NCBI GenBank assembly: GCA_046349775.1 | Contig: JAXMBS010000018.1 | Location: forward strand, 13,580 to 77,579 | Length of the DNA stretch: 64,000 bases | From: JAEUIG01 sp046349775 | Lineage (GTDB): Bacteria; Planctomycetota; Planctomycetia; Planctomycetales; Planctomycetaceae | Reading direction: 5' to 3' | Shown here: piece after piece, positions 27,686-36,800 of the stretch | Numbering within the stretch: the first letter of the stretch is position 1 | How the letters are laid out: every line of letters starts with the position of its first letter | Program-made: the position numbers and the translations under genes | The notes under the pieces: generated by a model | What the model saw: only the letters and a program-made list of their open reading frames with translations | The model's database searches: none | What the model was told of the DNA's origin: nothing

Positions 27686-28350
27686 GCGGATCGGGAAACG
27701 GCGTGTGTCGTGAGCCAAATCCTGATGGGGGAGTTTCGATCGTGCAAGTTCGTGCTCAGTTCCCACCGTTCGGCAACGCAACCCCGCAGCCGCTGGTGTT
27801 GTCGATCATCGGGACATACTCCGCGCACATGTCACCGCCAGGTCAGGTCAATTCCGCGCTGCCGTTCATCAGCGTTGGACTGATCCCGCGGTTGCCAGCC
27901 ATTGGCGCTGTTCTCGCGAGATCCGATCTGCAAGCGACCTGGCATCCCTATTTCACCTCGTTTTCCGGCGAAGTGCACACGACGTACCCATCGCTCTTGT
28001 AGTTCGATAGGACGTTGGACCGCTGTCCGCCCTTCGGCCACGCATGAATTGCGCACCTTCCGGCGAGCGAATCCGCACACCTGTGCGACGTTGAGCATCG
28101 GCTTGCGACCAAGCGGACCCCAGCGAATTCAATGCGACTATTCGCTCTGCTGTTCGATGATTGGCGTACTCGGAGCACTCGTCGAGTGCCGTGACCTGCC
28201 GCACCTGTATTCCCTATCTCGCGCGCCGCGTCTCCCTGCGATGTGCGAGATCAGTGGACGCCGCGCCTGTTTGCGTTGTGTATCTGCGCCGGCATGGAAC
28301 CTGCAAGGGAGGTCACGAATCCTCCTCGTGCCACTTGATCGGAGAAAGCC
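27686..28350. other. 665-bp divergent intergenic region, no recognised gene
   Basis: It separates the phosphatase (minus) from the CBS gene (plus). Short open stretches exist on both strands but their translations resemble nothing known and lack ribosome sites. Its size leaves room for a decayed gene or an untranslated regulatory RNA; no strong hairpin stood out. Confidence 0.5.
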
Positions 28351-28779
28351 ATGTTGTTGCAGGATATGTTTCACAATTCGGAACGCGTTGTGACTGTCGC
28401 CCCCGACCAGCCGCTGCGGCACGTCGGTCAGCTGATGCAAGACGGCAACGTCGGCGCAGTGGTGGTTGCCGAGAACAACCGGCTCATCGGTATCGTGACC
28501 GATCGCGACCTCGCTTTGGCGCTGTCATCGGGCGAGGCGACACGCGATACCCCGGTCAAGAATGTCATGCAGAGAAAAGTCCACACGATCTGGGCCGATC
28601 AGGGCGTGTTCGACGCCTGCCAGGCGTTTGCGGGCTATCAAGTCCGTCGGCTGCCCGTCGTCGACCGACGCGACAAGCTGGTAGGAATCATCAGTGCGGA
28701 TGACGTGGTGGCAATGCTCGCGCGAGAACTGTTCAATATCTCAAAGGCTCTCGAACCGGCGCTGCACGTCAAGATGTGA
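28351..28779 (+). CDS. CBS-domain pair protein
   Basis: A 142-residue stand-alone Bateman module. ATG 28351 has GGAG within GGAGAAAGCC just upstream. The two CBS repeats show the usual phrases VGAVVVAENNRLIGIVTDRDL (about 30-52) and RRLPVVDRRDKLVGIISADDV (about 94-115). Such proteins bind ATP, ADP or AMP and act as energy or redox sensors; a well-known example is Hrp1 of the mycobacterial DosR dormancy regulon. Its stop is 26 bases before the fhs start, so the two genes are likely cotranscribed, and CBS control of formate activation is a plausible but untested link. Confidence 0.92.
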   Translation: MLLQDMFHNSERVVTVAPDQPLRHVGQLMQDGNVGAVVVAENNRLIGIVTDRDLALALSSGEATRDTPVKNVMQRKVHTIWADQGVFDACQAFAGYQVRRLPVVDRRDKLVGIISADDVVAMLARELFNISKALEPALHVKM

Positions 28780-28805
28780 TTGTCCGATCCCCGCGGAAGA
28801 CTAGC

Positions 28806-30470
28806 ATGCCACTCCTGCCGATTGCCGAGATCGCCGCTGCGCTCGGCCTGGGTGCGTCGGATGTCGAGCCCTACGGCTGGCATACGGGCAAGCTGGCACT
28901 CAATCTGGCACAGCGGCTGGAGCAGCGTCCCCCGGGGAAGTACGTGGGAGTGACGGCGATCAATCCGACTCCCTTTGGAGAGGGGAAGACGGTTGTGGCC
29001 ATCGGTCTGGCGATGGCTCTCAGTCGCCAGGGGAGCAAGGCGCTCTGCACGCTCAGGGAGCCGTCGCTCGCGCCGGTCTTCGGCATCAAAGGGGGCGGGG
29101 CCGGCGGTGGGCGCTGTTCATTACAGCCGGCCGACGATATCAACCTGCACTTCACCGGCGATCTACATGCTGTGTCCAGCGCCAACAATCTGCTGGCCGC
29201 GATGATCGACAACCATGTCAAACGCCGGCTGGCGCCCGATGTTGAACCCGCATCAGTCGACTGGCGGCGGGTGGTCGACGTCAGTGACAAGGGGTTGTCT
29301 CACATCGTGACCGGGTTGGGGGCCATGCCCCAGGCGCCGTTGCGGGAGACGGGATTTGATCTCACCGCGGCGTCGGAAGTGATGGCCATTCTGGCATTGG
29401 CGAGCGACCTCTCGGACCTCCGAGCCCGATTGGGAAGGATTGTCGTCGGTCACGGCGCGGACGGAACCTTGGCGACGGCCGACGACATCGGCGCCGCCGG
29501 CGCGATGGCAGCCCTGCTGCGGGACGCGATACGTCCGAACCTCGTACAAACTTGCGAGCAGACGCCCGCGATCGTGCATGCTGGTCCGTTTGCGAACATC
29601 GCGCATGGCAACAGTTCGGTGATCGCCGACCGGATCGCCCTGCGACTGGCCGACTACGTCGTGACCGAAAGCGGGTTCGGCGCAGACTGCGGAGCGGAGA
29701 AGTTTTTTCACATCAAATGCCGGAGCAGCGGGCTGATGCCCGACGCCATGGTTCTGGTGTGCACAGTCCGGGCATTGAAGCATCACAGCGGCCGATTCCC
29801 CGTGCATCCCGGCCAGCAATTGCCGGAGGACTTGCTCCGGGAGGATGTGGAGGCCGTGCGGGCGGGAGCCGTTAATCTGCAGGCTCACATCGACATCCTG
29901 CAGCGCTTCGGCATGCGGCCCATCGTCGCCATCAACCGTTTTCCGACGGACACAGACGCGGAATTGCAACTCGCTGCCAGTCTGGCGCTGCAGATGGGGG
30001 CGCAGACCGCCGTCATGACAGACTGTTTCGCGCGTGGCAGCGAGGGAGCGTCGCGATTGGCGGAGGCCGTGTGCGAGGCCTGTCGCGAGCCCGCCACGCC
30101 GCGCATGTTGTATGCACTCGAATCGGGTCTCACCGACAAATTCACGACGATTGCCACGGAAGTCTATGGCGCCGACGGCGTCGAGATCGCACCGGCCGCC
30201 GGCCAGCGCCTGGGCGAACTGGAGTCGCAAGGATTCGGAAACCTGCCGGTCTGTATTGCCAAGACTCAGTATTCGCTCTCTCATGATCCGGCACGCGTCG
30301 GTCGGCCCACGGGATACCTCTTGCCGATCAGGGACGTCCGTCTCGCAGCAGGCGCCGGGTATATCTATGGTCTCGCGGGCGACATCGTCACCATGCCGGG
30401 CCTGCCGTCGCATCCGGCGGCACGGCACATCGACGTCGCTTCGGACGGGACAATTACCGGTTTGACGTAG
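28806..30470 (+). CDS. fhs: formate-tetrahydrofolate ligase
   Basis: A 554-residue enzyme making 10-formyl-THF from formate, THF and ATP, close to the usual 556 residues. ATG 28806 has GGAAG seven bases upstream; an in-frame GTG at 28776 overlaps the CBS stop and is less likely. The P-loop-like NPTPFGEGKTVVAIGLAMAL, the formyl-phosphate site region EPSLAPVFGIKGGGAGGG, and FVVTESGFGADCGAEKF-type phrase (VTESGFGADCGAEKFF) are all present. In the island it would feed one-carbon units when formate is available under fermentative or anoxic conditions. No other folate enzymes are adjacent, which is unusual for an fhs used in bulk one-carbon metabolism. Confidence 0.95.
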   Translation: MPLLPIAEIAAALGLGASDVEPYGWHTGKLALNLAQRLEQRPPGKYVGVTAINPTPFGEGKTVVAIGLAMALSRQGSKALCTLREPSLAPVFGIKGGGAGGGRCSLQPADDINLHFTGDLHAVSSANNLLAAMIDNHVKRRLAPDVEPASVDWRRVVDVSDKGLSHIVTGLGAMPQAPLRETGFDLTAASEVMAILALASDLSDLRARLGRIVVGHGADGTLATADDIGAAGAMAALLRDAIRPNLVQTCEQTPAIVHAGPFANIAHGNSSVIADRIALRLADYVVTESGFGADCGAEKFFHIKCRSSGLMPDAMVLVCTVRALKHHSGRFPVHPGQQLPEDLLREDVEAVRAGAVNLQAHIDILQRFGMRPIVAINRFPTDTDAELQLAASLALQMGAQTAVMTDCFARGSEGASRLAEAVCEACREPATPRMLYALESGLTDKFTTIATEVYGADGVEIAPAAGQRLGELESQGFGNLPVCIAKTQYSLSHDPARVGRPTGYLLPIRDVRLAAGAGYIYGLAGDIVTMPGLPSHPAARHIDVASDGTITGLT

Positions 30471-30735
30471 GCCTCCGCCGAATGCGGCGAGCTCCGCGGA
30501 ACCTGCCGGCTGCGGCGTTCATTGTGCGAGGCGCAAATGCGCGAGACCTCACGATCTGAAGCGCGCAACATTTGCACTGACTTCGGCGATCCCGTTCGAA
30601 CTCAATCGGGATGAGTTCCGAGGAGGCACGGCTTGCGACCGACAATCGTTGCAGGTCGTGCTGATCAGGACCATCTCCCTGGTCAATCGAGTGACTTCCG
30701 TAAGGCTTGTCGCGATTGCTCGTGGCGTTCTCGAA

Positions 30736-31203
30736 TCAGGAAGACACAAATTGATGCTGGCCGGGCCGGACCGTCAGCACGGGGCAGACTGCGAGCCGCA
30801 CCACCCGCTCCGCCACGCTGCCCAGCAGAAAATGTGAGATTCCCCGGCGTCCGTGGCTGCCGATCACGATCAAATCGATCTCCTGCTCTTTGGCAAATCG
30901 CACGATCTGTTCGAAGGGATGGCCAACCACGGTGTGACGCATCACCCGCGCCGCAGGCAGACCGCCTGTCGTCGGCAGCTTCGTCAACTCCGAATCTGCC
31001 GCCGCTTTCAAATCCCGCAGATACTGATTCCGGTCCGGCAGCATCAGATTGGCTTCGGGAGCCAGAATGAAAAAATCGTCAATGACATGCAGCAGATGCA
31101 GTTCCGCTTGAAACTGCTCTGCGATGGCGGTGGCGTACTGCACCGCCAGCTTGCCCAGTTCGCTGAAATCGGTGGGGACGAGAATCCGTGAGATCCTGAT
31201 CAT
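30736..31203 (-). CDS. universal stress protein (UspA family)
   Basis: A 155-residue single-domain USP. It opens with the typical strand ILVPTDFSELGKLAVQYA and ends with the ATP-binding loop GSHGRRGISHFLLGSVAERVVR of the G-2x-G-9x-G(S) form, so it belongs to the nucleotide-binding subgroup. USPs promote survival under starvation, anoxia and other stress. It is the last gene of the minus-strand run FBP aldolase/phosphatase - cytochrome c - hemerythrin - USP, and converges with fhs. The 265 bases between it and fhs hold no recognisable gene. Confidence 0.93.
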   Translation of the reverse strand: MIRISRILVPTDFSELGKLAVQYATAIAEQFQAELHLLHVIDDFFILAPEANLMLPDRNQYLRDLKAAADSELTKLPTTGGLPAARVMRHTVVGHPFEQIVRFAKEQEIDLIVIGSHGRRGISHFLLGSVAERVVRLAVCPVLTVRPGQHQFVSS

Positions 31204-31258
31204 GTCTGGCTCCGCATCGCAGCTTGAGGCAATGGTGATCCTGGGGCTTGACGGCGCT

Positions 31259-31714
31259 TCAATCCACCATCGTTACGTCGGCGCCGAAGGCTTCCTGCCA
31301 GAGTTCGTTCTCGCGATGCTCGTGAGCATGCAGGTGATCGAGCACATGCTGAACATCACGACGGGCGTCGCCCCAGCAGGCGTACGTTGTGGGGCTGGCA
31401 CTGAGCGCGGCACTGAGAGTGTCGAACTCGGTCAGCAACCGAGGATGATCCGCCAGCAGCGCCGCAGCTCGCTCGGCGAGGTGCGGCGCCGCGGCAATCG
31501 GACCGGCCATGTATCCCCCCTGTTCCTCCTCGGAGAAATGACGCGCGACGATTTCACGGATCGCGAGCAGGCGATCGCCTAACTGTCCGAATTGCGGCCG
31601 GCCATATTCGTCGGCCTCCTTCAGCCAGCTGTTCAGGTCATGCAGGTCTTTGTTCAGTTGGTCATGAAGTCTGATCAGGTCCTGAACCGGAGCAGACGTG
31701 GAATTGTTGACCAT
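31259..31714 (-). CDS. hemerythrin-like HHE-domain protein
   Basis: A 151-residue four-helix-bundle protein with spaced histidine/acid ligands: RLHDQLNKDLHDL (about 14-26), RHFSEEEQGG (about 58-67), ADHPRLLTEFD (about 87-97) and LDHLHAHEHRENELW (about 125-139). The start ATG 31714 has a perfect AAAGGAGG six bases upstream. HHE proteins bind oxygen, nitric oxide or iron at a di-iron centre and act in oxygen sensing or nitrosative stress defence. Its place between a universal stress protein and a c-type cytochrome fits an oxygen- or redox-responsive unit. Confidence 0.85.
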   Translation of the reverse strand: MVNNSTSAPVQDLIRLHDQLNKDLHDLNSWLKEADEYGRPQFGQLGDRLLAIREIVARHFSEEEQGGYMAGPIAAAPHLAERAAALLADHPRLLTEFDTLSAALSASPTTYACWGDARRDVQHVLDHLHAHEHRENELWQEAFGADVTMVD

Positions 31715-31826
31715 TTCGGCCTCCTTTTGGCCTTAGGCACAGTCCGGAGATCGGTCCTGGATTGTGTTGCCGGCTTGATGAGGTCCGTTTCGTTTCCGGC
31801 CAATGTACTCTGGTGTTTGGCAGCCT

Positions 31827-32285
31827 TCAGTAGATTGGCGGATACTCGGTCGGCACATACGGTTCGAGTTTGTAGCGCGACTGCAGAAACGCGACCAGGT
31901 CGATCAACTGTTGTACGGTCAATGCATGGTTATAGTTCGTCATTCTGGAGGCTCCGTCACGGGAGACGGCTTCTGCAGGGTATCCCTGCGCCAGCTTGTG
32001 AGACGGATTGATGATCGACGTCACCAATTCGCCATACGTGTTGATCCTCGGAACTTCCCCCCCGAGTTGCACTCTGGGATTGAGTTCGGCGGTGATTTCC
32101 GGCAGTTCAATCCCCGCAACGGAGTGGCAGGCATGACATTTGAGACTGATGAACGCCGCCTGGCCCTCCTCGATATTGCCCTTGGGAAGCGTAAACCCCT
32201 TGCCCGACGTCGGGCCTGGAGCACAGCCTGCGATTGCTGCCAGCGTGATTCCGCTTACCAGGGCCCATGTGATGCGGTCGCACAT
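31827..32285 (-). CDS. lipoprotein mono-haem cytochrome c
   Basis: The 152-residue product has a lipoprotein signal (ISGITLAAIAGC-type lipobox AIAGC at about residue 21) and one class I haem site, LKCHACHSVAG near residue 50. The axial methionine is probably in ASRMTNYNHAL near residue 113. The C-terminal helix (LTVQQLIDLVAFLQSRY) is typical of small electron-shuttle cytochromes. It would be membrane-tethered in the periplasm. Its gene lies 50 bases downstream of the FBP aldolase/phosphatase and 112 bases upstream of the hemerythrin gene, all on the minus strand, suggesting one transcription unit. Confidence 0.9.
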   Translation of the reverse strand: MCDRITWALVSGITLAAIAGCAPGPTSGKGFTLPKGNIEEGQAAFISLKCHACHSVAGIELPEITAELNPRVQLGGEVPRINTYGELVTSIINPSHKLAQGYPAEAVSRDGASRMTNYNHALTVQQLIDLVAFLQSRYKLEPYVPTEYPPIY

Positions 32286-32334
32286 CTTGACGATCTCCCG
32301 AACGAATGCGTTTCGAGTGAATAGGTTGGACAGC

Positions 32335-33474
32335 TCAGGCTCCCGCTGTCGTAACCGCCTCCGCGGTCTGCGGACTTCGCACCGTAAAGCGCTCCTCGAG
32401 ATCGCCGAGAATCTTCACGATCCCTCCGTATTCCAGCTCGGAATACGACACCATGGCGGGCCCCGAGAACCCTTGCCGCCGCATCTCGGTCGCCTTGTCG
32501 GCGGCCTTCAATCGGATCGAGTCCCAATAGGGGTGGGCGAACAGATCGACCGGCTCGGTCAATTTGCGGTCGTGCACGCAAAATCCCAACCCGGTGATGA
32601 TCGGCGGTCCATCGAAGTAGCTGATGCCCGTGCCACTCACGACCGGCATCAACGGACCGACATGGCTGCCGCGCATGAACCCGTTCACGTACGGCGCGAT
32701 CGCATAGGGAGCCAGGATTTCTCCGGTGGCCGGAAAGCTCTTTTGTACCCGGCACATGTAGACCGGATCGTCCTTTCCCGTGTACTTGCCGGCGATGTTG
32801 TGCAACCGCGTTGTGCTCACGGCGACCGCCTGCTCCCCGTCCGCACGGCTGAAGATCGATTCCACGACGAAGCGGTCATTGTCGCGCAGCAGGGCCGCGA
32901 TGGCGTACAGGTCCTCCGGCGCATTAAGTTCAATGATGCGATCTCCGTCGGTATAGCTCACGTCCATGATGCGGAATCGGTAACCCTTCGACATCTCCGG
33001 GCTGAGCAACAGTCCGGCCGTGTTCATCGGGTCCGCAAACGCGAGATACAGCGGCAGGTTGTAAGCCCCTGGCTCCGTCTTATCGGCCATGAACACCAGA
33101 AACGGTTCGTTCGGCCGTTCTTCGATGTCGAGTTCGGCAACTCCAGGGCCGGCGCCGCGCACGTTTCCGCTGAATGCGTCGACGAGCAAATCCTGACCCG
33201 CGCCGTACAGCCCCTGTTGCTGTGCCGCTTGCGCGCCGGCGTGAAACGCGTCCCAAGCCAGGCGATGGATCTCGCGATCCCCGGCGCCGCGATCGTGCGT
33301 CATGAGCAACCCAATGTCGTCCCCCGCGGTGAGGACGTAGTAATCGTCGATCACGTTGTCGCTGCACGCCTCAGCGACACAGGCCCTGACCGTTTCGATC
33401 AGATGCTGGCTGGGGGCCACATGCCCGCCGATGCTGCCGACATCGGCCTTGATGAGCGAGAGAGTCGTGCGCAT
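32335..33474 (-). CDS. bifunctional fructose-1,6-bisphosphate aldolase/phosphatase (class V, archaeal type)
   Basis: A 379-residue FBPA/P, the one-enzyme gluconeogenic route from triose phosphates to fructose 6-phosphate best known from archaea and some deep-branching or thermophilic bacteria. ATG 33474 has GGGAG eight bases upstream and gives the diagnostic N-terminus TLSLIKADVGSIGGHVAPSQ. Further family blocks are VLTAGDDIGLLMTHDRG (metal-binding Asp pair), FMADKTEPGAYNLPLYLAFADP, GISYFDGPPIITGLGF and FAHPYWDSIR. The length and motif set look complete, so it should be active. Such an enzyme commits carbon to gluconeogenesis because it cannot run glycolytically. It heads the minus-strand stress operon and diverges from the LPG-TM/P-type ATPase fusion. 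Confidence 0.93.
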   Translation of the reverse strand: MRTTLSLIKADVGSIGGHVAPSQHLIETVRACVAEACSDNVIDDYYVLTAGDDIGLLMTHDRGAGDREIHRLAWDAFHAGAQAAQQQGLYGAGQDLLVDAFSGNVRGAGPGVAELDIEERPNEPFLVFMADKTEPGAYNLPLYLAFADPMNTAGLLLSPEMSKGYRFRIMDVSYTDGDRIIELNAPEDLYAIAALLRDNDRFVVESIFSRADGEQAVAVSTTRLHNIAGKYTGKDDPVYMCRVQKSFPATGEILAPYAIAPYVNGFMRGSHVGPLMPVVSGTGISYFDGPPIITGLGFCVHDRKLTEPVDLFAHPYWDSIRLKAADKATEMRRQGFSGPAMVSYSELEYGGIVKILGDLEERFTVRSPQTAEAVTTAGA

Positions 33475-33613
33475 GGCAGTTACTCCCGGCGAGAGGAAAC
33501 GAGATGTGTCCGTCTGCCGATTAACCCGCAAAGCACATGCCGCAGGGCGAGGCCTCGACGTTGTTGAATGAGTCACGTTGTCCTCAAACCAATTGTCGGA
33601 ATCTGCACACACA

Positions 33614-33631
33614 GTGTGCCCACGGGCACAC
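33614..33631. promoter_or_regulatory. perfect 8-bp-arm palindrome GTGTGCCC-AC-GGGCACAC
   Basis: It lies in the 334-bp divergent region (33475-33808) between the FBP aldolase/phosphatase and the fusion ATPase. The 18-bp symmetric site has the shape of a dimeric regulator's operator. The rest of the region contains no gene. Confidence 0.55.
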
Positions 33632-33808
33632 CTCGGCCGTGCCAGGCGCTCACGGACGCACACTTGCGGACAGAATGACTGGCGACACGGGTATCTCCCG
33701 CGACGTGTTGACGGGAATCCACCTGACACCTGCTCGTAGACTGCACGTGGCACGCATGGTGCATCGTCCGATCCTTCATCGAACCGTGGATCGACCGGGC
33801 CGGGGCGC

Positions 33809-36800
33809 ATGACAATCATCGAAATGATGAACTCAGAAGCCTCAAGCTGGCCGCCGTGCAACGTCGGCGACCGGGACCAGTCGGCGGCAGGGCGGTTCGC
33901 GCGCTGGCTCCGCTGGCTGTTTGGCGTGGCGATCCTGGGCACGCTCATCGCCGTCGTGATGCACCTGGGAGAGGAGCGCGAGCTGATCCGGACCATCAGC
34001 CGCGCCCGCTTTCCGTGGCTGTTTTGCGCGTTCGTTCTCCAGGCGGTGACGTATCTGGCGGATGCCGAGGTGTGGCGCGTCGTCACACGCGCGGCGCAGA
34101 CGCGACTGTCGTTGCCTCGGGCGTATCGCCTGAGCCTGGCGCAGTTGTTTGTGGATCAGGTTTTGCCCACAGGCGGGCTGAGCGGCGCCCTGCTGGGAGC
34201 GCGGGCCCTGGAACAGACCGGCATCCCGCGCGGGGTCGTCATGGCGAGCCTCGTCGTCAAGTTCGTGTCGTACTATACGGCCTACGTGATCTGCCTGGCC
34301 GGCGCAGTCGTGATTCTGCTGATTCGCGGCCAATCGAATCGCATGATCCTGACACCGGCGATCGCATTCATCGCGATTACGTTGTTGCTGATCTGGGGCG
34401 TCTCGACCATCGCGGGCCGCATGATGCCTCCAAGGCTCCACCAGTTGCTGCGTTGGCATTCGGCACGTGCCACACTGACATTGCTGCGACAGGCCGATCG
34501 TCAGCTCACGCGCAATCCCGTGGTGCTCCTGAAAGCAATTCTGTTGAGCCTCGCCATCGTGCTGCTGGACGCCGGTACCATGTGGGTGCTCATTCATTCC
34601 CTGGGAATGACCGCGTCCGTCGTGGGTGTCTTCGCCGGCTTCATGATGGCCTCGCTATTCCGCACGATCGGCTTCTCGCCCGGCGGCCTGGGCACGTTCG
34701 AAGCAGCTTCCGTCCTTGCACTGAAGCTCACGGGGGTGCCGTACGCGGTCGGCCTATCCGCGACGTTGCTGTTTCGCGGTCTCAGCTTCTGGCTGCCGAT
34801 GCTGCCCGGCTTGTGGTTCTCGAAGAGCGTCCTGGCGTCGCACGCGCCGGACGAACCCCGTGCTCTCCATGAGTATTGGTCGCAGCCCCCTGCCCCAGTC
34901 GCCGAGCAGCTGGGAAGCGGACGGGACGGGCTGACCAGCGCGGAAGCCGCACGCAGGCTGGCCCTGCATGGTCCCAACGAACTGCGTGATCATGAGCGGT
35001 TCAGCCGCTTGCATGCCTTCTGGAACCAGGTCCGCAATCCGCTGGTGTGGATTCTCGTGTTTGCTGCCGGCGCATCGTCGGCCACGCACGAATGGACCGA
35101 TGCCATAGTGATCGTGACGATCATTTTTGTCAGCGTGGGGGTCGGCTTCTGGCGGGAGTACCGCGCCCAGTCTGCCGCGGCGGCGCTGCGCAGCCGTGTG
35201 CAAACACGCGTCAGCGTGCTGCGCGACGCGGAGTTGGCCACTGTGCCGCTGCGCGAGGTGGTGCCGGGGGACGTCGTACAGCTCTCGGCCGGCAGCATCG
35301 TCCCCGCGGATGGGCTGATCCTGGAGGCCACCGATTTCTTTGCGAACGAAGGCGCGCTGACGGGCGAGAGCTTGCCGGTGGAAAAGGAGCCGGGAATCTC
35401 CGCTGTCGATGCCAGCCTCTCGGAGCGAAACAACTGCGTCTTTCAGGGGACGAACATTCGCAGCGGGACCGCACGTTGTCTTGTCGTCCAAACGGGTGCA
35501 ACGACCGAGTTCGGCCGAATCTCGCAGCGACTCATCCTGCGACCACCGCAGACAGAGTTCGATGCCGGCGTCCTGCGCTTCGGATATCTCGTCACGACGA
35601 CGATGTTCGTCATGGTGCTGCTGGTCTTCGCCGCCAACGTGCTGCTCGGGAGGCCGCCGATCGAAACGCTGTTGTTTTCGATCGCGCTGGCGGTGGGGCT
35701 GAGCCCAGAGTTGTTGCCCGCGATCTTGAGCATCAATCTCGCGCGCGGAGCGACCCTCATGTCCGAACTGGGTGTCGTCGTGCGTCATCTGAACGCCATC
35801 GAGAACCTCGGGAGCATGGATGTCCTCTGCACCGATAAGACGGGGACGCTCACGGAGGGTGTCGTGCGGCTGGAAGGCGCTTACGACGACCAGGGGCGCC
35901 GTTCCGCAAGGGTGCTCGAACTGGCCGCCGCCAATGCCACGCTGCAATCCGGCCTCAGCAATCCGCTGGACGATGCCATCCAGGAGGCCGCCAGCGCAGA
36001 ACCCGGCAGGTTCCGGAAAGTCGACGAGGTCCCGTACGACTTCATTCGGAAGCGGATGAGCGTCGTGATCGAGGAGGATTCCGTCATCCGCATCGTCAGC
36101 AAGGGCGCCTTCGAACAAATCCTGGCAATTTGCACGCGCGCCGGCGATGGAACGACATTGACCCCTGAGCGCTTGTCGGAGATTCACGCACGATTCACGG
36201 CCTGGAGCACCGAGGGGACGCGCGTGCTGGCGATCGCCACCCGGGAGCTGCCGCAGAAGCCCGAATACACTCGGGACGACGAATGCGACTTGCAGTTTCT
36301 GGGGTTCCTGACGTTTCTCGATCATCCCAAAGACGGCGTGGTGAAAACGATCGACGATCTGCGGCGGTTGGGAGTGTCGATCAAGGTGATCACCGGCGAC
36401 AATCGGCTGGTGTCCCAGCATGTGGCCGCTCAGGTCGGTCTGCACCCCGAACGAACCATTACCGGCAAGGAACTGTCCGCGCTGCACGACGAAGCGCTCT
36501 GGCGGATTGCGGAAACCACCGAAGTGTTTGCCGAGGTTGATCCCAGCCAGAAGGAGCGCATCATTCTGGCCCTCAAGAAAATGGGGCACGTGGTCGGTTT
36601 TCTGGGAGACGGCATCAACGACGCTCCCGCCATGCATGCCGCCGACACGAGCCTGTCCGTCGATCAGGCGGTCGACGTCGCCCGCGAGGCGGCCGATTTC
36701 GTGCTGCTCAAGCGCGATCTGGATGTCATTCGCCGCGGCATTGAGCAGGGACGAACGACCTTTGCGAACACGCTCAAGTACGTGCTGATGACCATGAGCG

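Noticed and set aside
27667..28002. 111-codon ORF in the phosphatase/CBS gap
   Set aside because: No start signal and no recognisable protein; overlaps the phosphatase start on the other strand.
34754..36637. 627-codon open frame antisense to the fusion ATPase
   Set aside because: Shadow frame with biased composition; no start signal.
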